This document shows, in pieces, positions 52,880 to 63,717 of a stretch of 64,000 nucleotides of DNA. The notes under the pieces are model-generated. The model was not told the origin of the DNA, searched no databases, and saw only the letters and a list, made by a program, of their open reading frames with translations. Position 1 is the stretch's first letter, and every line of letters starts with the position of its first letter. This DNA is from Ariolimax columbianus. Taxonomy: Eukaryota; Mollusca; Gastropoda; Stylommatophora; Arionidae. The position numbers and the translations under genes are program-made. The DNA is taken from assembly GCA_036924085.1 (NCBI GenBank), contig JAVGWX010000005.1, forward strand, positions 45,365,085 through 45,429,084, read 5' to 3'.

Positions 52880-53095
52880 TAGCTAAAGGAATTATATCAT
52901 CATCATCATTATCATCATCATCATCATCTCTATCGAGTCTGCCATCCTCAGTGAAAACAGTTCCCAAATACCTACATTCTTGCACCTTCTTTATTTTGGT
53001 TGCATTCACATGAATATCAAGTGTGGTGTGCTTTCTACCTATATTCATTGTTTCTGTTTTTGATGTGTTAATAATCATATCCTACTTTTGACAGG
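52880..53095 (-). pseudogene. LINE scrap with (ATG)n-type tail
   Basis: The minus strand encodes MIINTSKTETMNIGRKHTTL, then ECRYLGTVFTEDGRL, an RT-to-connection segment of a LINE protein. It ends at the ATCATCATC run (52896-52930), which yields an Asp-rich artefact. A related scrap lies at 54975-55105. Confidence 0.7.
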
Positions 53096-53099
53096 TTAA

Positions 53100-54059
53100 G
53101 TAAAGTGAATCAATATGGCGTTGAAGGTTTCACCTATGCAGCCGTCACCTTTTACGAAAAATTTGCACCACGAGAGACACCCACCCCCTTCACAGCAGAC
53201 TGGAATAGTACGAGGCATGACACAATTTTGACGTATCACGTTCAAATACGAGAATTGGTGCGAAATTTCGAGCAATCTCGACGCGGCGATGTGGCTTGAA
53301 GATTTGTGTTTAGGGATGTAAGATAGAGGAAAGGCGCTAATCACATTATGGGACTGTAGCATACAATCTGGATACGGTTCTTTTCTTTTAGATGTACAAA
53401 GACATCATCAAAAAAAAATTAACTGCCACCTCTAATTTGAAGTGGGGTGAGCATATGTACGAAGACACGAGTTAAGGGCGAAGAGATTGGCTGAGTGATG
53501 GGCTGGGTTATGGGCTCGTTGGGTCGTTGATAGAGACTAAAGACGTTGGCAGGTTGAAGTGACAAGGAGATGGAGAAAGAACATTGGCAATTTGAGGGGG
53601 GGGGGGGGTGATGTGGCTAGGGGGGGGGGCAGGGTGTTGTAGAGGATGTGTGGTTAGGTGGGAAGCGATAGGCGGATTGAGGGTGGACGATATTGGCAAG
53701 TTGAAGGTAGACGAATAGAGCAGTTTGGAAAGCGGGAGTGGAATTGGAATGCAAGGGAGGAAAGGAGTGTGTGAACAGGATTTTTAAAAATGAACAACTT
53801 TCCTAATTATTCCGGAAAACGCTGTGTAGTTAAACCAGTATACACATAGAAACATTCACAGGTTCAAATTAGCAGACATACATCAAAGACATGTGCGTAT
53901 TTCGTTTCGGTTCTGTGTAGATGATCCAGTAACAGATTAGCAAACATACACCTTCTTTGTCATCTTAACATAGGCACTAGGACAAGAACAAAAATATCCG
54001 TAACAACCAAACTATCTTCGTTAGCAAACAAAATAAAATATAAATGTGAATACATAACT
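53100..54059. other. Interval with G-runs, no gene recognised
   Basis: Runs of G at 53596-53607 and 53620-53629. Frames under 90 codons show no family. Surrounding 53460-53760 is purine-rich (GGTTGAAGTG-like words). Confidence 0.5.
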
Positions 54060-54260
54060 ATCTTTACTGAGCAAAGATACAGCGTGGTCTTTGGGTGAAA
54101 CTCTGTTTAACAATCTCCACCCACTGGGTTCGAATCCCAGCGTGTCTAGTTTCGGAGACCTACAATTGTCCTTGGTACGATTCTTCTCCACGTACGGAAA
54201 GTACTGGCAATCTACCTGCCAAGAGATCCTTAACAGACACATAGGTTGGCAGGTTGCCAA
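54060..54260 (+). mobile_element. Possible tRNA-derived SINE head
   Basis: A B-box-like GGGTTCGAATCCCAG at 54126-54140 forms a T-arm-like stem (CTGGGTTCGAATCCCAG). An A-box-like GCGTGGTCTTTGGGTG is at 54081-54096. Downstream GTTTCGGAGACCTACAATTG and CACGTACGGAAAGTACTGG look like a SINE body. No second copy in the window. Confidence 0.45.
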
Positions 54261-54339
54261 TTGTAAGAGCGACGTTCTGCAACAAACATGCCACTTCTAT
54301 TTTTTTTTTTTAGCAAAGTGCGGGATAGGACGTTTCAGC

Positions 54340-54965
54340 TTATGTATCCTTTGTGAATACATATATAATGAAGGACACACCACATCGGAAACATCTCATC
54401 TCCAATGCCTGTATCTTTCGCTGAAGGTCAGCTGTAATTGTCCATATCTCACAAGCATTGAGGAATATTGACAGGACCAGTGTATGCATTAATCTTATTT
54501 TTGTGGATAGTGCTAACCGTTTATCTTGCCATATTTTGTTAAGCCGTGCAAGCACCACTATTGTCTGATATTCTGACCAACACCTCACATTTTGATCCTT
54601 CATCACTGACAATCGAACCCAGATATGTAAAACGGTCAACAACTTCGAGTTCCTGACCATTAGCTTTTATCCTGCTGTTGAAACCCTCGGCGTTGTTGGT
54701 CATTAATTTGGTCTTTCCAGCGTTTATCTCCATACCATAGTCAAGAGCTGTTTCATCGAGCCTTCTGACCCATTCCTGGAGTTCTGCTTCTGAACCCGCC
54801 AACCCGTCGATATCATCTGCAAAACGAAGGTTGGTAACCGTTCGCCCCCCCCCCCCCCCCCCCCCTATCTTGACAGTACCAACGTGACCTTCAAGTGCCT
54901 CACTCATAAATCCTTCAAGGAATATATTGAAAAGAGTTGGAGAGAGTGTACAACCCTGTCTCACA
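54340..54965 (-). pseudogene. RTE-like LINE reverse transcriptase fragment (type 1)
   Basis: The minus strand: MRQGCTLSPTLFNIFLEGFM (motif B), LRFADDIDGLAGSEAELQEW (motif C with both Asp), YGMEINAGKTKLMTNN, GQELEVVDRFTYLGSIVSDE, then STKIRLMHTLVLSIFLNACE and LQRKIQALEMRCFR. A run of 21 C at 54845-54865 sits where the protein should read a short linker, giving a Gly run. Motif A and the endonuclease are absent. Same family as 24785-25380. Confidence 0.88.
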
Positions 54966-54974
54966 CCAAATAAT

Positions 54975-55105
54975 GTGCGAAACCAGTCCCCTCACCTCCC
55001 ATTCTTATACCTGCTTAATTTTTATTTCACTAACATTGATAGTGTCGTGTGCTTTCTAGCTATATTTATTGGCTATGTTTTTGATGTGTCAAAACACAAA
55101 CGAGA
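54975..55105 (-). pseudogene. LINE scrap
   Basis: Nucleotide similarity to 53000-53085: GTGTGCTTTCTACCTATATT versus GTGTGCTTTCTAGCTATATT, and TGTTTTTGATGTGTTAA versus ...GTGTCAA. Coding now unreadable. Confidence 0.5.
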
Positions 55106-55490
55106 GGAAACAGTTATTCAATGTTTACATGTTATGAGACTATCAAAACTCTGAGAGCCACCCATGTAGCCGATAACGAAGATGGTTACTATTAATATTA
55201 AAACGATGAAGTCTGCAGCCAAATTAATGCCGAACTATCTATCCTCTGGCTCTTGAGATCAGTGAAAGTAGGGCCGGAAAATCGACATTTTTAGAATGTA
55301 TCACTGCTAACCCTGTATTGGGTCAGGTATATACATTTGCAGAATGGAGCAGACGTGCGGAGAGAAAAATGTAAACAACAATTTAATTGGTCGATCGAGA
55401 AGATACACAATGGAATTGTTTCATCGAATATTGAGATGGGCATTTACCCGCTTACAGTAAAACCGGATAATAGAGATAATAAGTGTTCAC
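55106..55490. other. Interval without recognised features
   Basis: Nothing recognised. Confidence 0.5.
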
Positions 55491-55565
55491 ATTTGTCTTT
55501 TTTCCTTCTTCTGATTATCTTCTTGTCCTCCTATTTCTCGCCCTGCTTCTTCTTCTTCTTCTTCT

Positions 55566-55612
<47 letters not shown>

Positions 55613-55646
55613 ATTTTTCTTCTTGTCCTCCTCATTCTCGTCCTAC

Positions 55647-55699
<53 letters not shown>

Positions 55700-56402
55700 T
55701 TTTTTCTTCTTTTGATTTTCCTCTCCTCCTCCTCCTCTTCCTCCTGCTTTTTTTTCTTCTTCTTCCTTCTTCTGCTTTGTCTTCCTCTTCTTCTTCTTTA
55801 TCTGATTTTATTCTCCTTCGCCTCCTTTTTTTCTTCTACTGCTTCTTCTTCGTTTTCGTCTTATGTGTCTTTCTTCTCTTCCTCATCTTCTTCTTTTTCT
55901 TTTTCTTATTATAATTACTATAATTATTCTTACTCCTTTGCTTCCTCTTCCGTTTCTTCTTCTCTTCCCTTTTTTTACCCCTCCTGCTCTTCTTTTTCTT
56001 CTTTTATTTTCTTCTTCTTCTTCTTCTTCTCCTTTTTATGCATCTCCTCCACCTCTTTCTTCTTCATCCACTTCCTATGCTTTTTCCTCTCCTCTTTCTT
56101 CTTCTTTTTTTCTTCTTATTCTTTTTCTTCTTCTTCTTCTGCTAATGCTTCTTCTTCCTCTTCTTCTTTAGTTTTATATTTTTCTTTCTCCTCCACTCCG
56201 TTATCGTTTTCTTGTTCTTATTTTTCTCTTCTTCTTCTTCTTCTTCTTTGTTTTTCTCTTCTTTTTCCTTTTTTGTATTCTTTTCTTCCTTTTCTTCTTC
56301 TCTTCTTCTTCTCTTCCTCATATTCTTTTCTTCGTCTTCATCTTCTTCTTCGTTTTCTTCTTCTTCTACCTCTTATTCTTCTTTTTTTAATTTTTCTTCT
56401 GA
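55491..56402. repeat. Polypyrimidine (TTC/CTT-rich) tract, about 0.9 kb
   Basis: Nearly pure pyrimidine on the plus strand, with a dense (TTC)n core at 55550-55720. The low-complexity Phe/Ser/Leu frame of 369 codons across it is not a gene. Confidence 0.96.
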
Positions 56403-57598
56403 TCCCCAGTATTTATTTACTATTTATTGTATCCGGCACAACTTAATTAACATTCATTTACACACAAAAGACTGCACATTTGGAACACATTTGACCTGTT
56501 TGTAAGGGAAGGAAGGCACTAAAAGAAATGAATTGGAGAGTCTTCTACTCAAAAATAATTGTTAGTTGCCTATTACGATATACTCTCAGTGAAACACAGT
56601 GGGATTATTTGCGGTTCATTCCCCTACAAAAACTCTTCTCGAAACGTGTTCGTCAATTGATATGCTTCTGAACATTTGCTTTGTGTAACTTTATTGAAAT
56701 TTGCAGTTTGTCTAAACCAAATAGGATTTATCAAGCTAAGCGCTATACACCAAAGCTTGAGGACTTAATGAGATATATTCACACATTTCCCATTACCACA
56801 TTATCCTCGGCGTCAGTACAGCAAGTATGGTGTATCCGAGGAAGCCAACAATATTATGGATGCGTCCCTATCTTTTGCAGTGTTATACCAATATGGCGGA
56901 CCTAGATCTTTGGTAAGTCTATCTCGCGATCGCATAGTGGTCGATCCCACGGACCTGTGCAGGCAAATGACCACCGAAACCTTGTTCTACGTGTCCATCT
57001 GTTGTCAGGGATGCACACTACATGTCCAGACCAGCGATGTTTGCGTGATCTGCCTGCTTCCATAACATCTTAAAATAGAGTTTCGTGTCGAACGTCTTCG
57101 CTTTGGATCTGATACCGTATCGACATTTTTAGAATGCACCGTTCCATTACTCTCTGAATGACTCGTGGTATCTCAGCATCTGCTGTGCGCAGGTTGCACA
57201 TCCGTAAATCATTGCTGTATAGATCGGTTATGTATCTGAAATATCAGTCATCGCGTTATAAACCTCTTCTCTACTTCTTCTTTCGTGTCTCATTCACGCC
57301 CCAAACCAGGCATAGCACCAGCAGTCCTCTTAAGAGATCTTCACCTGCACTGGTTGGGCCTGCAAAAGTTCGTTTTTTCATGATACGTTTGCTTGACCTA
57401 TGCACAATCTTCTTATGTAGTCATGTATATGTACGGAGAGTTACATTGGCTTATTCCTTTCACCTGGGTGGAGATTCTGGTGGCTAATGTAGAAAATAGT
57501 ATTTTTTATGAATGTGAGCTATACCAACCAAGGAATGCGTTAATATATGATTAATACGTGTTTACAAAAACACATAATGAGATGCCTTGGCTTTGCTT
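56403..57598. other. Unique-looking interval, no gene recognised
   Basis: About 1.2 kb with frames up to 109 codons (57158-57487) lacking family resemblance. Candidate ordinary host sequence. Confidence 0.5.
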
Positions 57599-57599
57599 C

Positions 57600-57912
57600 A
57601 TTCGTTCTCAATCTCCCGCTACCAAAACTTTAAAGTGCTTAAGTAGCAGAATGTATTCCAAAGAACGGAATGCGTTGTGTCGTAGTTTACAGCTTGACTG
57701 CGAAATTTGCACCTTTCGGTCTAACACATCCGACTTCAGCAGGCATTATTTGAGCATTCCCTCTTCGATCCCATTTCCTTAGCCAGTCTGCCCTGCTGCA
57801 GCCTGTTATCCAGGATCACCGCGTGGAGGTGTAGCAGGGTCTTGGCAGCTCTGGTTCGCTGGCCCTGACGCTAGCAAGTCAGCTATAGGTCGCTGACCCC
57901 TGCAGATGATTA
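57600..57912 (-). mobile_element. Family C retroposon, copy 4
   Basis: The reverse complement shows GGGGTCAGCGACCTATAGCTG, CTTGCTAGCGTCAGGGCC, ATCCTGGATAACAGGCTGC, CTGAAGTCGGATGTGTT and TTTTGGTAGCGGGAGATTGA, ending in GAACGAATG. Both amplifiable segments are single here. Nearly the full element. Confidence 0.85.
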
Positions 57913-58019
57913 CAACTGTCATTAAAATACATCGATTTATATATTAACTGATGTTTACAGTATAACAACATTAGCCTAATGTTAATTCAAAGATGAACAA
58001 CATTAGACTTGTTGCGATT
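57913..58019. other. Short AT-rich spacer
   Basis: No feature. A short direct echo of AACATTAG words. Confidence 0.4.
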
Positions 58020-59160
58020 TATTAATAATGCTGCATGCCATTTACAGAGCGTCACTCCAATAACAACCCGTCTGAAAGAAAGTCAATCTCTTGCCAAATT
58101 TCCTGCTTGCTCCAGAGCCATGCCCAAGCATTCATTTATATATTGATACATCATCTTCTTGGTCTGTCTCTGTTTCTCTTGCCCGGCACTATAACTTCCA
58201 TTGCCGTTTTCTCATGACAGTTGTGCCTTTTGATGTGGTCAAAATATTTCGTTTTCTGTTCGTAACGGAATTTATGAACCAGTTCTCCTCTATGCCCAAC
58301 TCTTGTCGAACACTTGAATTCTTCTTTTTGTCGGTACATGGTATTCGGAGAACTTTTCTGCAACATTTCCACTTGAAAGACTCGATCCTCTTTCTTACGG
58401 TTTGGGTAAATGTCCATGTTTCGCAGGGGTATACTATCACAGGGAAAAGACATGTTCTCAACATTTTCACTTTTGTGGTTTTGCTGGTATTCTGCCATAG
58501 TTTCCTCAGGTTGTGCAGCCTCTCCTATTCTGCCATAGTTTCCTCAGGTTGTATAGCCTCTGGTATTCTGCCATAGTTTCCTCAGATTGTGTAGCCTCTC
58601 CTATTCTGCCATAGTTTCCTCAGGTTGTGCAGCCTCTGGTATTCTGCCATAGTTTTTTCAGGTTGTGTAGCCTCTGGTATTCTGCCGTAGTTTCCTCAGG
58701 TTGTGCAGCCTCTGGTATTCTGCCATAGTTTCCTCATGTTGTGCAGCCTCTGGTATTCTGCCATAGTTTCCTCAGGTTGTGTAGCCTCTGGTATTCTGCC
58801 GTAGTTTCCTCAGGTTGTGCAGCCTCTGGTATTCTGCCATAGTTTCCCCAGGTTGTGTAGCCTCTGGTATTCTGCCATAGTTTCCTCATGTTGTGCAGCC
58901 TCTGGTATTCTGTCATAGTTTCCTCAGGTTGTGCAGCCTCTGGTATTCTGCCATAGTTTCCTCAGGCTGTGTAGCCTCTGCATTTCCATTGCCAATCTCA
59001 TTTGAATTTTCTTTGAACAGTCGCCATTGTTGTAAATTTTGGAACCCAGGTAATCGAAGTTCATTACCTGTTATATTTCCACATGTCCAAGTTTGAATTT
59101 ATGTTGACTTCTTATTTTGTCAGTGGCCATTATCTCATTGGTACTTAGCCCACACAAAAA
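58020..59160 (-). pseudogene. RTE-like LINE C-terminal fragment with internal minisatellite (type 2)
   Basis: The minus strand: KMLRTCLFPVIVYPCETWTF, KRIESFKWKCCRKVLRI, TDKKKNSSVRQELGIEENWF, then KRHNCHEKTAMEVIVPGKRN and DRPRR. Upstream, from 58490 to 58985, the protein segment RLHNLRKLWQN is repeated by a 38-bp array. Beyond it lies the conserved start region (59000-59100). Same family as 30480-31160, where the segment RLNSLKKLWQS occurs once. Confidence 0.85.
58485..58985. repeat. 38-bp minisatellite inside RTE codons, about 13 copies
   Basis: The unit TATTCTGCCATAGTTTCCTC plus AGGTTGTGCAGCCTCTGG recurs every 38 bp with small changes (GTGCAG or GTGTAG, GCCATAG or GCCGTAG). Thirty-eight is not a multiple of three, so the coding frame is scrambled. 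Confidence 0.95.
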
Positions 59161-59395
59161 TATGAGACTCAGCGAGTCTAACAAAGAACATTAGGCTCTT
59201 TCAGTTAACAGATACACAAAACTTAACGAGGTTTTTAACAGATTATAACATTACACTCGTTGAGTCTAACAGATACGTAACATTAGACTCTTTGAGATGC
59301 ACACATAACATTAGACTCTTTGAGATGCACACGTAACATTAGACTCTTTGAGATGCACACGTAACATTAGACTCTTTGAGATGCTGGACCTGCAA
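59160..59395. repeat. TTAGACTCTTTGAG-type degenerate satellite, block 1
   Basis: Units built on AACATTAGACTCTTTGAGAT with GCACACGT spacers. The last four are near-perfect 29-bp units (59270-59385). Related to block 2 beginning near 60270. Confidence 0.8.
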
Positions 59396-59524
59396 TGGTT
59401 CGACATGGTTAGAAATGGAAGCATATGGGTGAAAACATGACAGAGACAAGTGGGGCAAGAAATCTTGGGATCATGTCACTGAATGGACCACACAGTACGG
59501 AAGCCCTATATCAGTATCCCCAGG

Positions 59525-59835
59525 GAGTTCATGAGCTGCAGCGGTCAGCGACTGCTAGCGTCAGGGCCAGCAAACCAGAGATGCCAAGACCCTTCTATAC
59601 TCCACGCCGTGATCCTGGATAACAATACGAACAGAGCAGACTGACTAAGGAAAAGGGATCAAAGAGGGAAGGCTAACCCGATACTGAAACGTGTCGGACG
59701 GAAAGGTGTAAATATCGCAGTTAAACTGTAAATTACGAGACAAGGCAATTCGTTCTCTGAACAACATTCTGCTACTTGCAAAGCTCTTGTCAGGGCTTAG
59801 TAGCGGAAGATTGAGAACGAACGAAGAAGATGAAT
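59525..59835 (+). mobile_element. Family C retroposon, copy 5
   Basis: CATGAGCTGCAGCGGTCAGC, GACTGCTAGCGTCAGGGCC, CGCCGTGATCCTGGATAAC, GGGATCAAAGAGGGAAGGC, GTAAATATCGCAGTTAAACTG and GGGCTTAGTAGCGGAAGATTG, then GAACGAACGAAGAAGATG. Full element with single segments. A short deletion removed the CTGAAGTCGGATG block. Confidence 0.85.
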
Positions 59836-60004
59836 ACGAAGAAATATCCTCAGGCAATTTCTGTTACAGGATACTCCCGAAAAAGGAGGAAAGAAAGGTA
59901 AAAAACACACGTAGAAGAGACATAGATACTAATACAAGATGAACAGCCAGAAGGTGGAAACATTTTGTGACACTAGCACAGAAAAGGTTTGCTTAAGGAG
60001 AATT

Positions 60005-60238
60005 GGTTGATGACCTACGCAGCCCTAGGTGATAAGTTGGTTGATGACCTATGCATCCCTAGGTGATACGTTGGTTGATAACCTATGCATCCCTAGGTGA
60101 TAAGTTGGTTGATGACCTATGCAGCCCTAGGTGATAAGTTGGTTGATGACCTATGCAGCCCTAGGTGATAAGTTGGTTGATGACTTATGCAGCCCTAGGT
60201 GATAAGTTGGTTGATGACCTATGCAGCCCTATGTGATA
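60005..60238. repeat. 34-bp minisatellite, about 7 copies
   Basis: Unit GTTGGTTGATGACCTATGCA plus GCCCTAGGTGATAA. Nearly identical copies. Confidence 0.93.
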
Positions 60239-60269
60239 ACGGCGAAGAAGTCCAGGGAAGAACTAAACA

Positions 60270-62060
60270 TTTGAGCCTATCAGGTAAACATGGTTAGTTT
60301 ATTTGAGCCTTTGAGGCAAACATGTTTAGACTATTTTAGTCTATCAAGTAAATATGTTTAGACTATTTGAGTCTATCAGGTAAACATGTTTAGACTATTT
60401 CAGTCTATCAGGTAAACATGTTTAGACTATTTCAGTCTATCAGGTAAACATGGTTAGAACCTTTGAGTCTAACCGATATATAACATGAGACTCTTTGAGT
60501 TTAACATATAAATAACATTATACCATTTGAATCTAACAGATGAACAACAAAAGACTCTTTGAGTCTAACAGATAAATAACATTAGACTCTTTGATTCTAA
60601 CACATGTCCACCATTTGACTCTCGGAGTCTAACACTCACACAGCATTAGATTTGTTGAGATTAACACATAAACAACTTTGCGCTCGTTAAGATAAACACG
60701 CAATTACAATTTCCTCTAAGATAAATAACACTGTACGTTTTGAGTCTAACAGAGAAACAATATTAGACTATTTGACTCTAACAGAGAAACAACATTAGAC
60801 TATTTGAGTCTAACAGAGAAACATTAGAATATTATTTGAGTCTAACAGAGAAACAACATAAGACTATTTGAGTCTAACAGAGAAACAACATTAGACTATT
60901 TGAGTCTAACAGATAAGCAACACTAGGCAGATTGCGCTTAACACACGCACACATTTGACTTTTTGAGTTTAACACACATGCATCATTAGACTCGTTGAAA
61001 TTAACACATATACAACATTTCACTCATTGATATTTACCAAACACTACGAACATATCAACTGACAGACCCGTTGTATTTAACATGTAATGATCATTTTACT
61101 GGATGTGTTTATCACAAAATGACCATTTGACTCGATGTGTTTAGCATGTAATGAACATTTGATTGGATGTGTTTATCACAACATGAATTAACATTTGACT
61201 CGATGTGTGTATCACATACTGAACACTTTGCTCGATGTGTTCAACAAATTGAAAAAGGTTTTGCCGTTCTATTTAATATGTAAAGATCAGTTTACTCCTG
61301 CTGTTAAACATATAAAGAATATTAGACCCGTTCTATTTCATAAACTAAAGACACTGTACTTCTTTGTGTTTAACGTATTAGCAACATTATAATACATGTG
61401 TTTAACAAATTATTTACATTAGACTTGTTGTGGTTAACAAATTATAAACTTTACACTTGTTGTGATTAACAGATTAGCTTCATTAGACTTGTTGTAATTA
61501 ATAGATTAGCAACATTTAACTTGTTGTGATTAACATCTTAGCAGCCTTAGACTTGTAATTAATAGATTGGCAACATTAGACTTGTTGGAATTACAGAATA
61601 AAACATTATATACGTTGTGTGTTGCTGATTAACAGCACTATAATCGTCGTATTTAACAGATTAATAACATTATAATGGCTATGTTCAACAGATTAACAAT
61701 ATTATGGCAGTTATATTTCACATGCTAACATCATTTTGTATCCCTTTTTGTTTAACAGATTAACAATATTATGGCAGTTACATTTAACATGCTAACAACA
61801 TTTTGGTCCCTTTTGTTTAACTGATCTAACAATATTATATTGGTTGCGTTTCGCAGAATAATATGTCAGTTATATTTAACAAATTAACAACCTTCAGTCC
61901 GGTGTGCTCCATAAATTAACAACATTACAATCGATGAATTTAACAGAATAGCAATATTATGTCAGTTATATTTAACAAATCAACAACATTTAAATTGTTC
62001 TGTTTAACGGGTTAACAACATTAGACTCGCTGTAGCTAACAGAATAGAAAGATAATATTT
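60270..62060. repeat. Degenerate AT-rich satellite, block 2
   Basis: About 1.8 kb of words like ACATTAGACT, TTTGAGTCTAACAGA, TTAACA and ACAACATT at a loose 28-36-bp spacing. The best-kept part is 60730-60915 (AACAACATTAGACTATTTGA, GTCTAACAGAG). Decay increases to the right, where the motif becomes TTAACAGATTAACAAC. No gene is visible in it. Confidence 0.75.
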
Positions 62061-62162
62061 GTATTAATTGTATTTTCAACATTACACTCGATTTCTTACA
62101 TAGTTTACCACTTGGTAATCTTAATGGTAATATAAACAACAACATCAACGTTGTAGTCACAT

Positions 62163-62884
62163 ACGAGGCGTGTTCAAATGAAACCGGACCGAACTGGAAC
62201 AAGTGAACATACGCCCGATGCGCACGATGACGTCAGATCTAATGTAAACATCACATACCAACCGCCAAGTTTGCAATATTTCATTATTATCCGACTCATT
62301 GTTTTCTCAGCTGAGCGCTGAAAACATGACGGGTGTGATATGGAATCCGTCAAGATTTGATCAGCAAGAGGTGATTTGGTTTCTAACTGCTGAAGGATGT
62401 CGACCAGTTGACATTCATCGCAGAATGCAGGCAGTGTATGGTGACAACAGTGTGAAGAACGTAAGCTCCGGCGACGGTCCACCCGAATTTTTGCATCAAT
62501 TTTGACGATGACATCTTCTGAGGCGACAATATGCGTCTGACCTGATCTGGAAGATCTTTCGTTAACTCACTTCCTTCTTTAAACATCGTTGTCCTGTTCT
62601 TGACTGTTGTCTTCGACACACTTTTGTCACAATACACTGCCTGGATTATGGTCGACATCCTTCATCAGTTAGAAACCGTATCACCGCTCGCTGATAAACT
62701 CTGGGCGGATTCCGTATCACAACACATCATGTTTTCAACGGTCTACTGAAGAAACTATAAGTCGGAGGATAATGACATTTTGCAAACGTGACGGTTGGTA
62801 TGTGCTGTTTACACCATAATGCGCATAGTACGTATGTTCACTTGGTGCAGTTAGGTTCGGTTTCATTTGAACACTCCTCGTATA
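62163..62884. mobile_element. Foldback mariner derivative (M2), both ends present
   Basis: Left tip TACGAGGCGTGTTCAAATGA at 62162-62181 and inverted right tip TCATTTGAACACTCCTCGTA at 62864-62883, flanked by TA on both sides. Left half encodes FLTAEGCRPVDIHRRMQAVY on the plus strand. From about 62460 the same N-terminal transposase region is on the minus strand (QAVYCDKSVSKTTVK, TTMFKEGSELTKDLP). The element is an imperfect inverted duplication of the 5' end of a mariner-type transposon, without a transposase catalytic domain. Confidence 0.88.
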
Positions 62885-63690
62885 AAGATTAGATTTAATC
62901 TTAACAGTTACAAAAAACAATAGACTCGCGGACAATGTACGTTTTGACGTATAATAACATTAGAATATTGGTATTTAGCAAAGCACAATTTTTATTTTGC
63001 AGTAGTCTATTTTGGTTAAAGCTACGTCGTGTATAATCGATTTCATTGGCATTCTTCCTAGATTGGACAAATGGCGAGTCTTATCCATCTCCAGTATCCA
63101 TGTAACTGCTTTGAGATGTTTCATCAAATTTAAAGAAAAAAATAATACAGTGGCATCATTATGAGATTGACAAAAGTTGATAATCTGACTGCAAGGACAT
63201 ATTTGTACAAACATTCAAATGGAGAATAATATTTGAAATACATTATAATTAGTACAGAAACGAAGTGGGGAAAATTTGCACCCCGAGAAAGACAAAATTA
63301 TAAGAAAGGGCAAAAAGTGTGTAACAAAGGTTGTGATATATTCTTTCAATCGGAAGCGAATGGATACACGTGACATATACGATATTTTAAAAAACGTGCT
63401 TCTTGCTCTGTCACTTAAACGAATGTGATATTGACTTGACAGGTCTTCCGACTGGTTAACTGATCTCGTCTGGATAAATGCAAATTTGAGGAACTCTCCA
63501 CATGTCGACATTATAAGGTGGTGTTTGTACACCACGCGTGCATGGGCTCAGTTATTGGAGAGTGAGTAAGCTAGTGAGCAGTGCATGCTTTTGTCCGCTT
63601 AATCCCTGGCGTGTGAGCGGATAGAGGGTGTGGTTGTGCGGGAAGTCAGGAAATAACTGGGCAGTGCCAGGTGACCCGACCCGCAAACTG
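62885..63690. other. Interval without recognised features
   Basis: AT-rich to 63530, then a GC-richer stretch with TGTGAGCGGATAGAGGG words. No gene recognised. Possibly upstream sequence of the frame starting at 63718. Confidence 0.4.
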
Positions 63691-63696
63691 GAAGGG

Positions 63697-63705
63697 GTAT
63701 ATAAA
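63697..63705 (+). promoter_or_regulatory. TATA-like box
   Basis: GGTATATAAAT lies about 14-20 bp before the ATG at 63718. If it is a TATA box the transcription start would fall inside the frame or very near the ATG, so the relation is uncertain. Confidence 0.25.
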
Positions 63706-63717
63706 TGAACAGTAAAC

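Noticed and set aside
52812..53078. Acidic Asp-rich protein
   Set aside because: The Asp run is the ATC/GAT microsatellite attached to a LINE fragment.
55337..56446. Long 369-codon open frame rich in Phe, Ser and Leu
   Set aside because: It spans a TTC-rich polypyrimidine tract; pyrimidine-only codons cannot form stops, so the frame is a composition artefact.
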